From assembly GCA_036508635.1 (NCBI GenBank), contig DATCGY010000220.1:1-17081 (forward strand): 17,081 nucleotides of DNA, read 5' to 3'. The notes under the pieces are model-generated. The model ran no database searches. It saw only the letters and a program-made list of their open reading frames with translations, and was not told the origin of the DNA. Shown one piece after another: positions 5,976-13,174 of this stretch (position 1 is its first letter; the number at the start of each line of letters is the position of its first letter). A program made the translations under genes and the position numbers. This stretch comes from FEN-727 sp036508635. GTDB lineage: Bacteria; Actinomycetota; Geothermincolia; Fen-727; Anoxymicrobiaceae.

Positions 5976-6039
5976 TCAGATCTGTCTTTTCAATCCGAAT
6001 CCTGTTTAATCGACATCCCCCTTGAAAAAACAGATCTGA
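5976..6039 (-). repeat. 18-bp imperfect inverted repeat between aroF and tyrA
   Basis: TCAGATCTGTCTTTTCAA (5976-5993) and TTGAAAAAACAGATCTGA (6022-6039) match as an inverted repeat with 17 of 18 pairs and a 28-base loop. Each arm also contains the 8-base palindrome CAGATCTG. No T-run follows the stem on either strand, so it is not a plain terminator. It is the only marked structure in the 160-nt aroF-tyrA gap. Possible roles are an mRNA processing or stability hairpin, a pair of protein-binding operators, or a remnant of a small inserted element. Confidence 0.7.
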
Positions 6040-6075
6040 ACCCCAACTTTTCAACCCCTGTTTGCGTCTTGCTGG

Positions 6076-7089
6076 TCAGAGGGTGCGGCCGAGGGCGGGG
6101 GCGAGGTTAGTGAGATCGGCCATCATATTTTCGAACTGGGTGAAGTCGAGCGATTGCGTGCCATCGCATAGGGCGGCTCTGGGGTCGGGGTGCATCTCGA
6201 CCATGATGCCATCGGCGCCGACGGCCATCGCGCCCATTGAAAGCGCGGCGATGATCTCGCGCTTGCCGGTCGCGTGACTCGGGTCGACGATTATCGGCAG
6301 GTGACTGGTCTCCTTGACAAGCGGGATTGCCGACAGATCGAGAGTGTTGCGCGTGGCAGTCTCAAAAGTCCTTATCCCACGCTCGCAAAGGACAACGTTA
6401 TTGTTCCCCCCCCGGACGATGTATTCGGCCGCCATGAGCATCTCTTCGATGGTGCTCGATAGCCCGCGCTTCAGCATGACCGGCTTGTGTTGGAGGCCTA
6501 TCTCACGCAACAGTAGGAAGTTTTGCATGTTGCGGGCGCCGACCTGCAGCATGTCGGCGTATTCGGTCACGAGGTCAACGTGGCGGACGTCTACAATCTC
6601 GGTGACTACCGGTAGACCAGTGATTTCGCGCGCGAGCGCCAGTAGCTTCAGGCCCTCCTCGCCGAGCCCCTGGAAGGAGTACGGCGAGGTGCGCGGCTTG
6701 AAGGCGCCACCACGCAGGATGTGGGCACCCGCGGCCTTCACCGCTTTGGCCGCGGCTACGACCTGTTCCTCGCTTTCCACGGCGCACGGCCCGGCGATAA
6801 CGGTGAACTTCTTGCCACCCAGTTCCGCTCCGCCCACCTTGACCACGGTCCCCTCGGGATGGAACTCGCGGCTCACGAGCTTGAACGGCTTCATCACCGG
6901 GATGACTGACTCGACGCCAGGGAGTACCGCCAGAGGTATCTCGGATATCTTCTCGCGGTCGCCGACCGCACCGATTATCGTCTTGAACTCGCCTCTCGAA
7001 AGGTGCGCTTCGGCGCCTATCGAATGGAGCTTTTCTACGACGCCTTCGACCTGTTCCTCTGTGGCACCGTCCTTCATCACTATCATCAT
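6076..7089 (-). CDS. aroF: DAHP synthase (3-deoxy-7-phosphoheptulonate synthase), type I-beta with N-terminal regulatory domain
   Basis: First step of the shikimate pathway, from phosphoenolpyruvate and erythrose-4-phosphate. The 337-residue protein has an N-terminal ferredoxin-like domain (about 1-70, MMIVMKDGATEEQVE onward) like the Thermotoga-type enzyme, where it closes over the barrel for feedback control. The catalytic TIM barrel follows with GPCAVES, GGAFKPRTSPYSFQGLG (PEP contacts and K/R residues), CERGIRTFE, DPSHATGKRE and GADGIMVEMHPDP. An in-frame stop a few codons before ATG 7089 fixes the start near there. The AAGGAG ribosome site is 25 bases upstream with a small hairpin between. 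An 8-base G run (minus strand) codes for the normal RGGN motif, and the frame is intact. It follows aroH chorismate mutase, which links entry and Phe/Tyr branch control. Confidence 0.95.
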   Translation of the reverse strand: MMIVMKDGATEEQVEGVVEKLHSIGAEAHLSRGEFKTIIGAVGDREKISEIPLAVLPGVESVIPVMKPFKLVSREFHPEGTVVKVGGAELGGKKFTVIAGPCAVESEEQVVAAAKAVKAAGAHILRGGAFKPRTSPYSFQGLGEEGLKLLALAREITGLPVVTEIVDVRHVDLVTEYADMLQVGARNMQNFLLLREIGLQHKPVMLKRGLSSTIEEMLMAAEYIVRGGNNNVVLCERGIRTFETATRNTLDLSAIPLVKETSHLPIIVDPSHATGKREIIAALSMGAMAVGADGIMVEMHPDPRAALCDGTQSLDFTQFENMMADLTNLAPALGRTL

Positions 7090-7092
7090 GGT

Positions 7093-7120
7093 CGCTCACC
7101 CGCTTCCGGCGGGACTCCTT
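7093..7120 (-). promoter_or_regulatory. aroF ribosome site with a hairpin in the spacer
   Basis: AAGGAG (7120-7115) is 25 bases from the aroF ATG, too far for normal use. The spacer contains CCCGC (7113-7109), a 5-base loop, and GCGGG (7103-7099), a 5-bp stem whose folding would bring the site to about 10 bases effective distance. A weaker site, GGGTGA, lies closer and overlaps the stem's 3' arm, so the hairpin could either help or block. Pairing is seen; effect is inferred. Confidence 0.4.
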
Positions 7121-7139
7121 TTCTCTATTGAGGTTTACT

Positions 7140-7502
7140 TTACTCCGGAAGGTCCATCCTGAGCTGCCTTGCCTCTCTGAGGTAGACGTGGCGCAGCTGC
7201 TCCCGCGCTTTCTCGGTGTTCATCAGCATCAACGCCCTGATCGTCAGCGGTAATGAGCCCTCGACTACAAGCTCCTGTGCGCTCAGCAGGGGTATGTGCG
7301 AGAGCCCGATCTTCCTTGCGGCCGCTGCGGGGAACTCCGCGGTTATGTCGGCAGTCGCCGTGATGATGACGAAGACGAGGTCATCCGTGGCAATATCGTT
7401 GCGGTCGAGCATCTCCTCGAGCAGCTCGGTCGTTGCTTCGGTTATTGCTTTCTTGGTGTTGCTGCTGGCGGTGACCGCGCCGCGCAAAGCCCTGACCTTC
7501 AT
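7140..7502 (-). CDS. aroH: Chorismate mutase, AroH type
   Basis: Rearranges chorismate to prephenate at the Phe/Tyr branch. The 120-residue length and pattern match the monofunctional Bacillus subtilis AroH trimer fold. Visible counterparts of its active site are Arg7 (RALRGAV), the Glu of AQELVVEGSLP (B. subtilis Glu78), Arg of TIRALML (Arg90), and Tyr of RHVYL (Tyr108); FPAAAARKIG is also family-like. The ATG at 7502 has AAGGAGG 4 bases upstream. It follows rluB by 19 nt and precedes aroF by 50 nt, so the product prephenate is made next to the TyrA gene that uses it. Confidence 0.94.
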   Translation of the reverse strand: MKVRALRGAVTASSNTKKAITEATTELLEEMLDRNDIATDDLVFVIITATADITAEFPAAAARKIGLSHIPLLSAQELVVEGSLPLTIRALMLMNTEKAREQLRHVYLREARQLRMDLPE

Positions 7503-7521
7503 CGCGCCTCCTTGGCTCTTC

Positions 7522-8277
7522 TTATTCCGTCCAACCCGTTCGTCTGTATAGGTCCGCGACCTCGGTCGGAGTGAGCTCCCTGTATTGCCCGGGTCTCAGG
7601 TTTCCAAGCCCGAGAGATCCGAACCTCACCCTGTTGAGTCCTACAACGCGGTACCCGAGCATCTCGAACGACCTTCTTATCTGCCTGTTCCTGCCGGTGT
7701 GGAGGGTCATCCGCACCCGGCCCCTGCCGCGCCTCTTGTCGACGAGGGACACTTTCGCCGTACCCGTATCGCCCTCCTCCAGCCGGACTCCCTTTCTCAA
7801 TCTCGAGAGATCTCCCTGTGAGGGTATGGGTTCGACGTCGACCACGTACTCTCTCGTTACTTCGTACCTGGGATGCAGCAGCCGGTTTGCAAGGAACCCG
7901 TCGTTTGTTAAGAGTATAAGCCCGGTTGAATCCATGTCCAGCCTGCCGACCGGGAACAGCCTGTGCTCCGCCGTCAGAGACGGATCGAGCATGTCGAGGA
8001 CCGTTTTTCTGCTACCGGGCTCTTCGGCCGCCGTCGATACGACGCCCGCCGGCTTGTTGAGGGAAAAATACCTCAGCTTGACCCCGGTCTCGACCGGGAT
8101 GCCGTCTACGGCGATCTCATCGACGCCGGAGACAGCCCGAGCCCCAAGCTCAACCGTCTCCCCGTCCCGGGTCACCCTCCCCTGAAGGATCAACTCCTCC
8201 GCCGCCCTCCGAGAGGCTATCCCCGCCGCTGAGAGTATCTTCTGTATCCGCTCTGGTCTGCGAACTTCGGCCGGCAC
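7522..8277 (-). CDS. rluB: 23S rRNA pseudouridine synthase, RluB/RsuA family
   Basis: Converts a specific rRNA uridine to pseudouridine. An N-terminal S4 RNA-binding domain (RIQKILSAAGIASRRAAEEL, about residues 10-55) precedes the catalytic domain with GRLDMDSTGLILLTNDG, where the Asp of GRLD (residue 114) is the catalytic nucleophile of the family. Further motifs are NKPAGVVST, TREYVVDV and HTGRNRQIRR. Length is 251 residues, normal for RluB. The start is GTG 8277 with AGGAGG 6 bases upstream, inside scpB. The two genes overlap by 128 nt in different frames, since the S4 domain begins only about eight residues from this start. The scpA-scpB-rluB order is widespread in bacteria. Exact rRNA target (RluB-like 23S) is inferred from context. 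Confidence 0.93.
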   Translation of the reverse strand: MPAEVRRPERIQKILSAAGIASRRAAEELILQGRVTRDGETVELGARAVSGVDEIAVDGIPVETGVKLRYFSLNKPAGVVSTAAEEPGSRKTVLDMLDPSLTAEHRLFPVGRLDMDSTGLILLTNDGFLANRLLHPRYEVTREYVVDVEPIPSQGDLSRLRKGVRLEEGDTGTAKVSLVDKRRGRGRVRMTLHTGRNRQIRRSFEMLGYRVVGLNRVRFGSLGLGNLRPGQYRELTPTEVADLYRRTGWTE

Positions 8278-9073
8278 CTGCTTCCTCCTCCATAAGTTCC
8301 CAGGAGAGACTCCTCTTGATCTTGTCTATGGTCGCGTCATCGGGAGCGAATTCCTCGAGGTCCGGCAGGTCATCGAGGCTCTTGAGCCCGAACCTCTCCA
8401 TGAAGCGGCTCGTAGTACCGTAAAGCATCGGGTACCCCGGCGGCCCCCCTCTGCCTACCTCGTGAACCAGCACGCGGTCCTCGAGGGTCTTCATGACGCC
8501 CTCGGACTGAACGCCCCTGATCTCCGCGACAACTCCCCTCGAAACGGGTTGCAGGTACGCCACAATAGCAAGTGTCTCAAGGGCCGCGCGCGTGAGCCTC
8601 GGGTTGACCTGAGTGCGTATGAGCCTCGAGATGTACGGAGCCGCCTCCGGCTTCGCGTAGAAGCCGAAACCAGCGGCAACTTCCCGTACGACAAGCCCGC
8701 CGTCCCTGTTTCGATATGTCTCGACGAGCCGGTTGAGAATCTCTCGGACGGCTCCCTGGTCGAACCCCGTTGTCTCGGCTAGCATCCCGACCGAAAGCGG
8801 TTCCGGGGAGACGAAGAGGAGAGACTCGATTATGCTCGTCTTGTCCTGCTCGTTCTCCGGTGGTGGTGGATCCCTGTACGCATCATATGCTGCTTCGATA
8901 ATGCCGGACATGCGCGCCACTTCTTCTTCCGGCGGTGAATCGTCCCAGAACCCGTCAGCCTGCCGGGGGTCACCTTCCGGCGAGCCCTCGGACCCTTGCG
9001 TCCCATCAGCTTCGGAAGAGTCATCGACCTGTCCCGTGAGCTCTCCATTCTCACCGAAGTCATCATGCGACAC
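8150..9073 (-). CDS. scpB: Chromosome segregation and condensation protein ScpB, with unusual C-terminal tail
   Basis: Subunit of the SMC-ScpAB condensin complex that compacts and segregates chromosomes. The core (about residues 80-235) contains two winged-helix domains: DKTSIIESLLFVSPEPLS, LAETTGF, LVVREVAAGFGFYAKPE, then RLTRAALETLAIVAYLQPVSR and EIRGVQSEGVMKTLEDR, GRPPGYP-like GGPPGYPMLYGTT, and FGLKSLDDLPDL. The 307-residue length exceeds typical ScpB (about 190-220) because of an acidic N-terminal extension of about 75 residues and a Gly/Ser/Asp-rich C-terminal tail. The last 42 or so residues (from about 266) are encoded within rluB. The start is GTG 9073, overlapping the scpA stop by 11 nt; its ribosome site is weak, so coupling to scpA is likely. 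An internal start (for example the Met before SGIIEA) would shorten the extension. Confidence 0.93.
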   Translation of the reverse strand: MSHDDFGENGELTGQVDDSSEADGTQGSEGSPEGDPRQADGFWDDSPPEEEVARMSGIIEAAYDAYRDPPPPENEQDKTSIIESLLFVSPEPLSVGMLAETTGFDQGAVREILNRLVETYRNRDGGLVVREVAAGFGFYAKPEAAPYISRLIRTQVNPRLTRAALETLAIVAYLQPVSRGVVAEIRGVQSEGVMKTLEDRVLVHEVGRGGPPGYPMLYGTTSRFMERFGLKSLDDLPDLEEFAPDDATIDKIKRSLSWELMEEEAGAGRSSQTRADTEDTLSGGDSLSEGGGGVDPSGEGDPGRGDG

Positions 9074-9806
9074 TGCTCTTCTCGCCCTCCCTCAATTTCA
9101 CAAATATCTCCGCGAAAAGCTTCCGCTGTGACACGGTCACCTCGCCCCGCTTGCACAGCTCCAGTACCGCGAGGAAGGTCGCTATGATCTCGATCTTGGA
9201 CCGGCAAACGGATATCAACTCGGTGAACGTGGCTTGACCACTCGAAGAAACGCGTTCCCTGACCCGCTCGAGCTGCTCCGCCACAGAGACCCTGATCGGG
9301 GCGATGTACGTCACGTCTATGCTGTCGCGGGCCCATTCGACGAGAAGCTCCATGAGCGCTTCCGCAAGCGCTGACGCAGGCACGCCCTCGAACGGGTCCG
9401 GGTAGAGCGAGGAGTAGTCGTCCTCCAGCTCCCTCATGCGTGGCACGTACCATCCGTGCTCGGCGTTGCGCCTTTCCAGGAAGTCCGCGACGTTCGTGAA
9501 CTTCTTGTATTCGACGAGCCTTTCGACCAGGTACTCCCTGGCGGTCTCGGTCTCGTCGGTGGCCTCGAGCTCCTCGTCCCCGTGGGGTAGCAGGGAGCGG
9601 GCCTTTATAAGAAGCAGCGTCGCCGCTATTAGAAGAAACTCGGTAGCCGTATCGAGATCGAAGGGGGCGTTTTCGATGTGCTCGATGAAAGACCCGGTTA
9701 TCCGCGCGACCGGCACCTCGTGGATATCTACCTCTTGTTTGAGGATAAGCTGGAGCAGAAGGTCGAGCGGTCCCTCGAATACGTCGATCTTTACCTCAAA
9801 ACTCAA
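9063..9806 (-). CDS. scpA: Chromosome segregation and condensation protein ScpA (kleisin)
   Basis: Kleisin subunit bridging the SMC heads in bacterial condensin. The 247-residue protein has the family N-terminal helix-turn-helix signature FEGPLDLLLQLILKQEVDI (residues 10-28), then FLLIAATLLLIKARSLLP, a variable acidic middle and a C-terminal winged-helix region ending ATFLAVLELCKRGEVTVSQ, as in known ScpA. The start is TTG 9806, with AGGAG 6 bases upstream overlapping the trpS stop. It is 9 nt after trpS and overlaps scpB by 11 nt, so the two partners are made together. The SMC gene itself is not in the window. Confidence 0.95.
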   Translation of the reverse strand: MSFEVKIDVFEGPLDLLLQLILKQEVDIHEVPVARITGSFIEHIENAPFDLDTATEFLLIAATLLLIKARSLLPHGDEELEATDETETAREYLVERLVEYKKFTNVADFLERRNAEHGWYVPRMRELEDDYSSLYPDPFEGVPASALAEALMELLVEWARDSIDVTYIAPIRVSVAEQLERVRERVSSSGQATFTELISVCRSKIEIIATFLAVLELCKRGEVTVSQRKLFAEIFVKLREGEKSSVA

Positions 9807-9815
9807 GCGGGACTC

Positions 9816-10802
9816 CTAAGGGGTGCCGATCTTCATCGCCTTCCGCGCCCTGGTGAGCGTTTCCGACGCTATCGGGCTAACCTTCTCCGCGCCAGACGCC
9901 AGAACCTTTCCCGCCAGTGCGGTGTCTCCGGCGATCTGGGCCCTCCGCTCGCGAAATGGTGCAAGGTCCGCCGCAATCCGCTCGGCGAGCCTGTCCTTGC
10001 ACTCCGTGCACCCTATGAGAGCCCCTTCGCATTCTTTGACCACGCTGTCGATGGTGTCTGAGAAGTAGACCCCGTAAAGCTGGAAGATGGTGCATACCTC
10101 CGGGTGCCCCTTATCATCTCGCCGCATCCTGGCCGGGTCAGTAACAAACTTTCTGACCTTCTTGCGGATCTCCTCCGGGCTGTCCTCCAGCCCGATGGTG
10201 TTCTGGTAGCTCTTGGACATCTTCCTGCCGTCCGTCCCGGGAATCTTGGGCGCGCTCGACAGCAGACCCTTCGGCTCGGGGAACGTCCGCCCGTACAGCG
10301 AGTTGAAATCCCTTGCGATCTCGCGCGTCAGCTCGAGGTGGGGAAGCTGGTCCTCTCCGACCGGCACCAGTTCGGCGTCGACAATCAGGATATCGGCGGC
10401 CTGCAATACCGGATAGCCGAGAAACCCGAACGTGTTGACGACCCTCGCATCGAGTTCGCGCAACTGCTCCTTGTAGGTCGGGCAGCGCTCGAGCTCGCCA
10501 AGGGTTATCACCATGCCGAAGTACAGCGTGAGCTCAGGTATGCTGCCGATATCGGACTGGCGATAGATAGTGCACGCATTCGGGTCGAGCCCTGCCGCGA
10601 GCCAATCAAGCACCATCTCGGTCGTGTAGACACCGAGTAGGGAGGTATCTTTATAACCGGTGGTCAGCGCGTGCCAGTCAGCCACGAAGAAAAAACACTC
10701 GTGAGTGCTCTGGAGCTCTACCATATTCTTCAGATTGCCGTGATAATGGCCCAGATGCAGCCTTCCACTCGGTCTATAGCCGCTGACTACCCTGTTCTTC
10801 AA
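9816..10802 (-). CDS. trpS: Tryptophanyl-tRNA synthetase
   Basis: Charges tRNA-Trp. Class I signatures are HLGH (residues 16-19, HIGH motif) and KMSKS (194-198). Other TrpRS features include SGYRPSGRLHLGHYHGNL, FVADWHALT and GYPVLQAADILI with VGEDQLPHLELTR. Length is 328 residues, typical of bacterial TrpS. The start is TTG 10802 with GGAGGT 5 bases upstream. The 65-nt gap before it has no T-box-like structure, Trp-rich leader or terminator that I can see, so unlike trpB2 it shows no Trp-dependent control. Its activity sets the charged tRNA-Trp level that the attenuator at 2615-2767 would sense. Confidence 0.96.
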   Translation of the reverse strand: MKNRVVSGYRPSGRLHLGHYHGNLKNMVELQSTHECFFFVADWHALTTGYKDTSLLGVYTTEMVLDWLAAGLDPNACTIYRQSDIGSIPELTLYFGMVITLGELERCPTYKEQLRELDARVVNTFGFLGYPVLQAADILIVDAELVPVGEDQLPHLELTREIARDFNSLYGRTFPEPKGLLSSAPKIPGTDGRKMSKSYQNTIGLEDSPEEIRKKVRKFVTDPARMRRDDKGHPEVCTIFQLYGVYFSDTIDSVVKECEGALIGCTECKDRLAERIAADLAPFRERRAQIAGDTALAGKVLASGAEKVSPIASETLTRARKAMKIGTP

Positions 10803-10867
10803 ACAACACCTCCGGATGCGGAATTCCTTGACTGACTTGTTGATCCCCGTCCGCCATCAATGACCCG

Positions 10868-11536
10868 TTAGAAAGGTATCCCCATTATCTTTCCGAGTAG
10901 ATGGAATATCGGCTCCAGTAACCTGTAGAACAGGCTGCCGGTAAGCCACAGGAACCCAAAAACGATTATGAACCCGAACGGCGCTATCCTCTCGTACGTG
11001 GCCTGGGCCTGCGAAGGCAGATAGTACTCCAGAATGTGCGAGCCGTCGAGCGGCGGGACTGGAATAAGGTTGAATATACCGAGCCAGACGTTTATCAGCA
11101 TGGCGTAATAGAAAAGGCTGAAGAGCTCGCTTATTGTTGTAACCCCCGCCGCGCCCACGGTGGTCGTCGGTACGCCGGCGAGGTGAACCACCATCCCGAT
11201 CAGTGTTATCGCAATAGCTACAGAAAAGTTGGTCAAAGGACCCGCCAGCGCCACCAGGACCATATCACTTCTGCGTTTGAGGAAGAACGGGTTGACCGGC
11301 ACCGGCTTCGCGTAACCGAACGCAAACTGCCCCCGAGATATCAGCAAGAGCCCGAGGGGCAGAAGAATGGTCCCGAACGGATCTATATGGGGTATCGGGT
11401 TCAGAGTCAGCCTGCCCGCGGTGCGGGCGGTGCGGTCGCCCCTCCAGTCCGCGACACGTCCATGCATGTACTCGTGGAGTATAACCCCGATTATCAAACC
11501 TATTGCTATGTAGATGGCCTGCGCCCAGTTGGACAT
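10868..11536 (-). CDS. M50 family (site-2 protease-like) membrane metalloprotease
   Basis: A 222-residue multi-pass membrane protein of the site-2 protease-related rhomboid-like M50 group. The first helix carries HEYMH (residues 21-25, zinc-binding HExxH with catalytic Glu), and a later helix carries NLIPVPPLDGSHIL, whose Asp is the third zinc ligand. About five or six hydrophobic helices are visible. No PDZ domain is present, so it belongs with the small YwhC-type proteins, not RseP. The start is taken at ATG 11536, 4 bases after AAGGAG; the frame extends 24 polar codons upstream, but these lack a ribosome site and lie over the predicted promoter. It is separated from xerD by 107 nt and has its own likely promoter. 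Substrate unknown. Confidence 0.92.
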   Translation of the reverse strand: MSNWAQAIYIAIGLIIGVILHEYMHGRVADWRGDRTARTAGRLTLNPIPHIDPFGTILLPLGLLLISRGQFAFGYAKPVPVNPFFLKRRSDMVLVALAGPLTNFSVAIAITLIGMVVHLAGVPTTTVGAAGVTTISELFSLFYYAMLINVWLGIFNLIPVPPLDGSHILEYYLPSQAQATYERIAPFGFIIVFGFLWLTGSLFYRLLEPIFHLLGKIMGIPF

Positions 11537-11566
11537 GTCACTCCTTGTTTCGAGGATGTCTGCTTC

Positions 11567-11595
11567 ATTGTATTTGTCGCCCTTTTCGGAAACAA
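11567..11595 (-). promoter_or_regulatory. Possible promoter for the M50 protease gene
   Basis: Minus-strand TTGTTT (11595-11590) and TACAAT (11572-11567) are 17 bases apart. The -10 is good and the -35 only partial. It sits in the 107-nt xerD-M50 gap, with start expected near 11560, about 24 bases before the ATG. It may give the M50-trpS-scpAB segment separate expression. Confidence 0.4.
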
Positions 11596-11643
11596 GCGAC
11601 TGCGTCAAGGGGTCTTGAACGCGCTGTATCCCAGGTTTATCGA

Positions 11644-12600
11644 CTATACAGCCCTGGGGTGGGAGCTCCTGTAGACGGACTTGAGGCGGTCCCTGGTGAC
11701 CTCCGTGTAGATCTGGGTCGTCGCAATGCTCGCATGCCCGAGCAACTCCTGGACGACCAGGAGGTTGGCACCGCCCTCGAGCATGTGCGTAGCGAAAGTG
11801 TGCCTGAGCACATGGGGCGTGACGAGGTCACCGATTCCAACCGCCTCTGCGTGTCCCTTGATAATTTTCCAGCATCCCTGGCGGGTCAGCCTGCCACCCC
11901 GGTTGTTGAGCACCACTGCGCTGGTCCTGCCCCCGCGTCCCAGCTCGGGCCTGGCGTCTTCGAAATACCGTCTCATGGATTCGGCTGCAACAGAGCCGAA
12001 CGGTATCATCCTCCACTTGTCACCCTTGCCACGCACCGTTACTATGCGGTTCTCCACGTCGAGGTCACCGACGTCGAGCCCGCAAAGCTCCGATATTCGC
12101 ATTCCCGTCGCGTACAGCATCTCGAGCATCATCCTGTCACGGATACCGAGCGCGTCGCCGCCGTGTGGGGCGTCCAGCAGCTTCTCGACCTGGCGTCTTG
12201 TGAGCGCTTTTGGCAGCCTTCCGGGCATCCTGGGGGATGGAAGCGTGCCGGTGGGATCGGCCTGGCAGATCCCTTCCGCGACCATGAACCTGTGAAACAT
12301 CCTCATCGCGCTGAAAACCTGGGATATGGACCGGGCAGACAGCGCGGCCTCTCGCGACGCAAGTGAAGCCGCATAAGCCATCACGTGCTCGGGAGCGACA
12401 TCCTCGGGGTTCTCGATCCCTTCCAAGCGCAGGAAGTCGAGGTAACGCACAAGCGCTCTTCTATAAGCTGATATGGTATTGGGAGAGGAGCCTCTTTCGA
12501 CCTGCATGTACTCCAGGAACTCGTTCGCGGCAGCGACGAGCGGCGAGCCCTCTTCCTCTTCGCGTGAGCCGCTCGCCCCGGAAGAACGATCAGGTCTCAT
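11644..12600 (-). CDS. xerD: Tyrosine recombinase XerD-like (chromosome dimer resolution)
   Basis: Site-specific recombinase that, with XerC, resolves chromosome dimers at dif. The N-terminal SAM-like core-binding domain (about 20-110) includes NEFLEYMQVERGSSPNTISAY. The catalytic domain carries the full set of residues: Arg168 (TGMRISEL), Lys192 (RGKGDKWR), His263 and Arg266 (HVLRHTFATHML), His289 (LLGHASIATT) and Tyr298 nucleophile (QIYTEV). At 318 residues it has an acidic Ser/Glu-rich N-terminal extension of about 20 residues. The ATG at 12600 overlaps the NUDIX stop by 11 nt; a GTG at 12633 is possible but less likely. Its place in a housekeeping run, and lack of nearby integrase or phage genes, supports XerD over a mobile-element integrase. 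Confidence 0.93.
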   Translation of the reverse strand: MRPDRSSGASGSREEEEGSPLVAAANEFLEYMQVERGSSPNTISAYRRALVRYLDFLRLEGIENPEDVAPEHVMAYAASLASREAALSARSISQVFSAMRMFHRFMVAEGICQADPTGTLPSPRMPGRLPKALTRRQVEKLLDAPHGGDALGIRDRMMLEMLYATGMRISELCGLDVGDLDVENRIVTVRGKGDKWRMIPFGSVAAESMRRYFEDARPELGRGGRTSAVVLNNRGGRLTRQGCWKIIKGHAEAVGIGDLVTPHVLRHTFATHMLEGGANLLVVQELLGHASIATTQIYTEVTRDRLKSVYRSSHPRAV

Positions 12601-13168
12601 CGGTCCGCGTTCCGCCGAACGGCCTCGATCCACCGGTTAGGAACAGGTGGGTCAGGGTGATACCGATGATGCTCTTGGCGTCTACGATATCGCCGGACGA
12701 TATCATGCCCATGGCATCCGACAGGGTCAGCCTCACTACTTCCAGGAACTCGTCAGGCTCGGATTCGCCCTCCTCTTCTGTCAGCTCGCGTGCCAGGTAG
12801 AGATGGAAATACTCATCGGAGAACCCGGGCGAGTTGTAGAACTCGGCAAGCTTGATCATCCCGCCGGCTTTCAGGTTTACTTCCTCGGCGAGCTCGCGTT
12901 GCGCGGTCTGCAACGGGGGCTCACCGCTGTCGAGCTTCCCCGCGGGTATCTCGAGAAGGACGCCGCGCACCGCGTGTCTGTACTGCTTCACCATGACAAT
13001 GGTGTTGTCTTCATGCAAAGGGACGATACCCACGGCACCGGGATGCGCGACTCGCTCCCAGCGCGCGCTTCTGCCGTCGGGAAGCCTTACGTCATCCAGG
13101 AAAACCTTGACGACACGCCCGTCAAAAGCCTTTTCGCTGGAGAGTATCTCATGGTCACCTATGTCCAT
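12590..13168 (-). CDS. NUDIX hydrolase, ADP-ribose pyrophosphatase-like
   Basis: Hydrolyses a nucleoside diphosphate linked to another moiety, most likely ADP-ribose. The N-terminal part SSEKAFDGRVVKVFLDDVRLPDG and HPGAVGIVPL resembles ADP-ribose pyrophosphatases, followed by the Nudix box G-x5-E-x7-REL-x-EE in GKLDSGEPPLQTAQRELAEE. The Gly expected after REUXEEX is Asn here (EEVNL). The metal-binding Glu residues are kept. Start is uncertain: ATG 13168 with AGGTGA just before, or GTG 13174 directly after the upstream TAG. With the ATG the protein has 192 residues. It overlaps xerD by 11 nt. An ADP-ribose pyrophosphatase near xerD is common in Gram-positive bacteria. Confidence 0.92.
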   Translation of the reverse strand: MDIGDHEILSSEKAFDGRVVKVFLDDVRLPDGRSARWERVAHPGAVGIVPLHEDNTIVMVKQYRHAVRGVLLEIPAGKLDSGEPPLQTAQRELAEEVNLKAGGMIKLAEFYNSPGFSDEYFHLYLARELTEEEGESEPDEFLEVVRLTLSDAMGMISSGDIVDAKSIIGITLTHLFLTGGSRPFGGTRTDET

Positions 13169-13174
13169 GTTCAC

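Noticed and set aside
5797..6054. Minus-strand ORF of 85 codons spanning the aroF-tyrA gap
   Set aside because: It runs out of frame into the tyrA 5' end, which is clearly coding in another frame, has no family-like features, and its Phe/Tyr content is too scattered to be a leader peptide.
6405..6412. Homopolymer of eight C in aroF as a phase-variation or frameshift site
   Set aside because: It encodes the normal conserved RGGN stretch and the frame is intact; a single run gives no sign of phase variation.
8150..8290. Frameshift error as the cause of the scpB-rluB overlap
   Set aside because: Both proteins are intact through their conserved domains and rluB has a clean start and ribosome site, so no frameshift is needed. 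A small indel in the scpB tail cannot be fully excluded without reads.
10803..10867. T-box or Trp leader before trpS
   Set aside because: The 65-nt gap is too short for a T-box and shows no Trp codon run, terminator or alternative hairpins.
11537..11608. 24-codon N-terminal extension of the M50 protease
   Set aside because: Polar, no ribosome site, and overlapping a promoter-like sequence, whereas ATG 11536 has AAGGAG in place directly before the first membrane helix.
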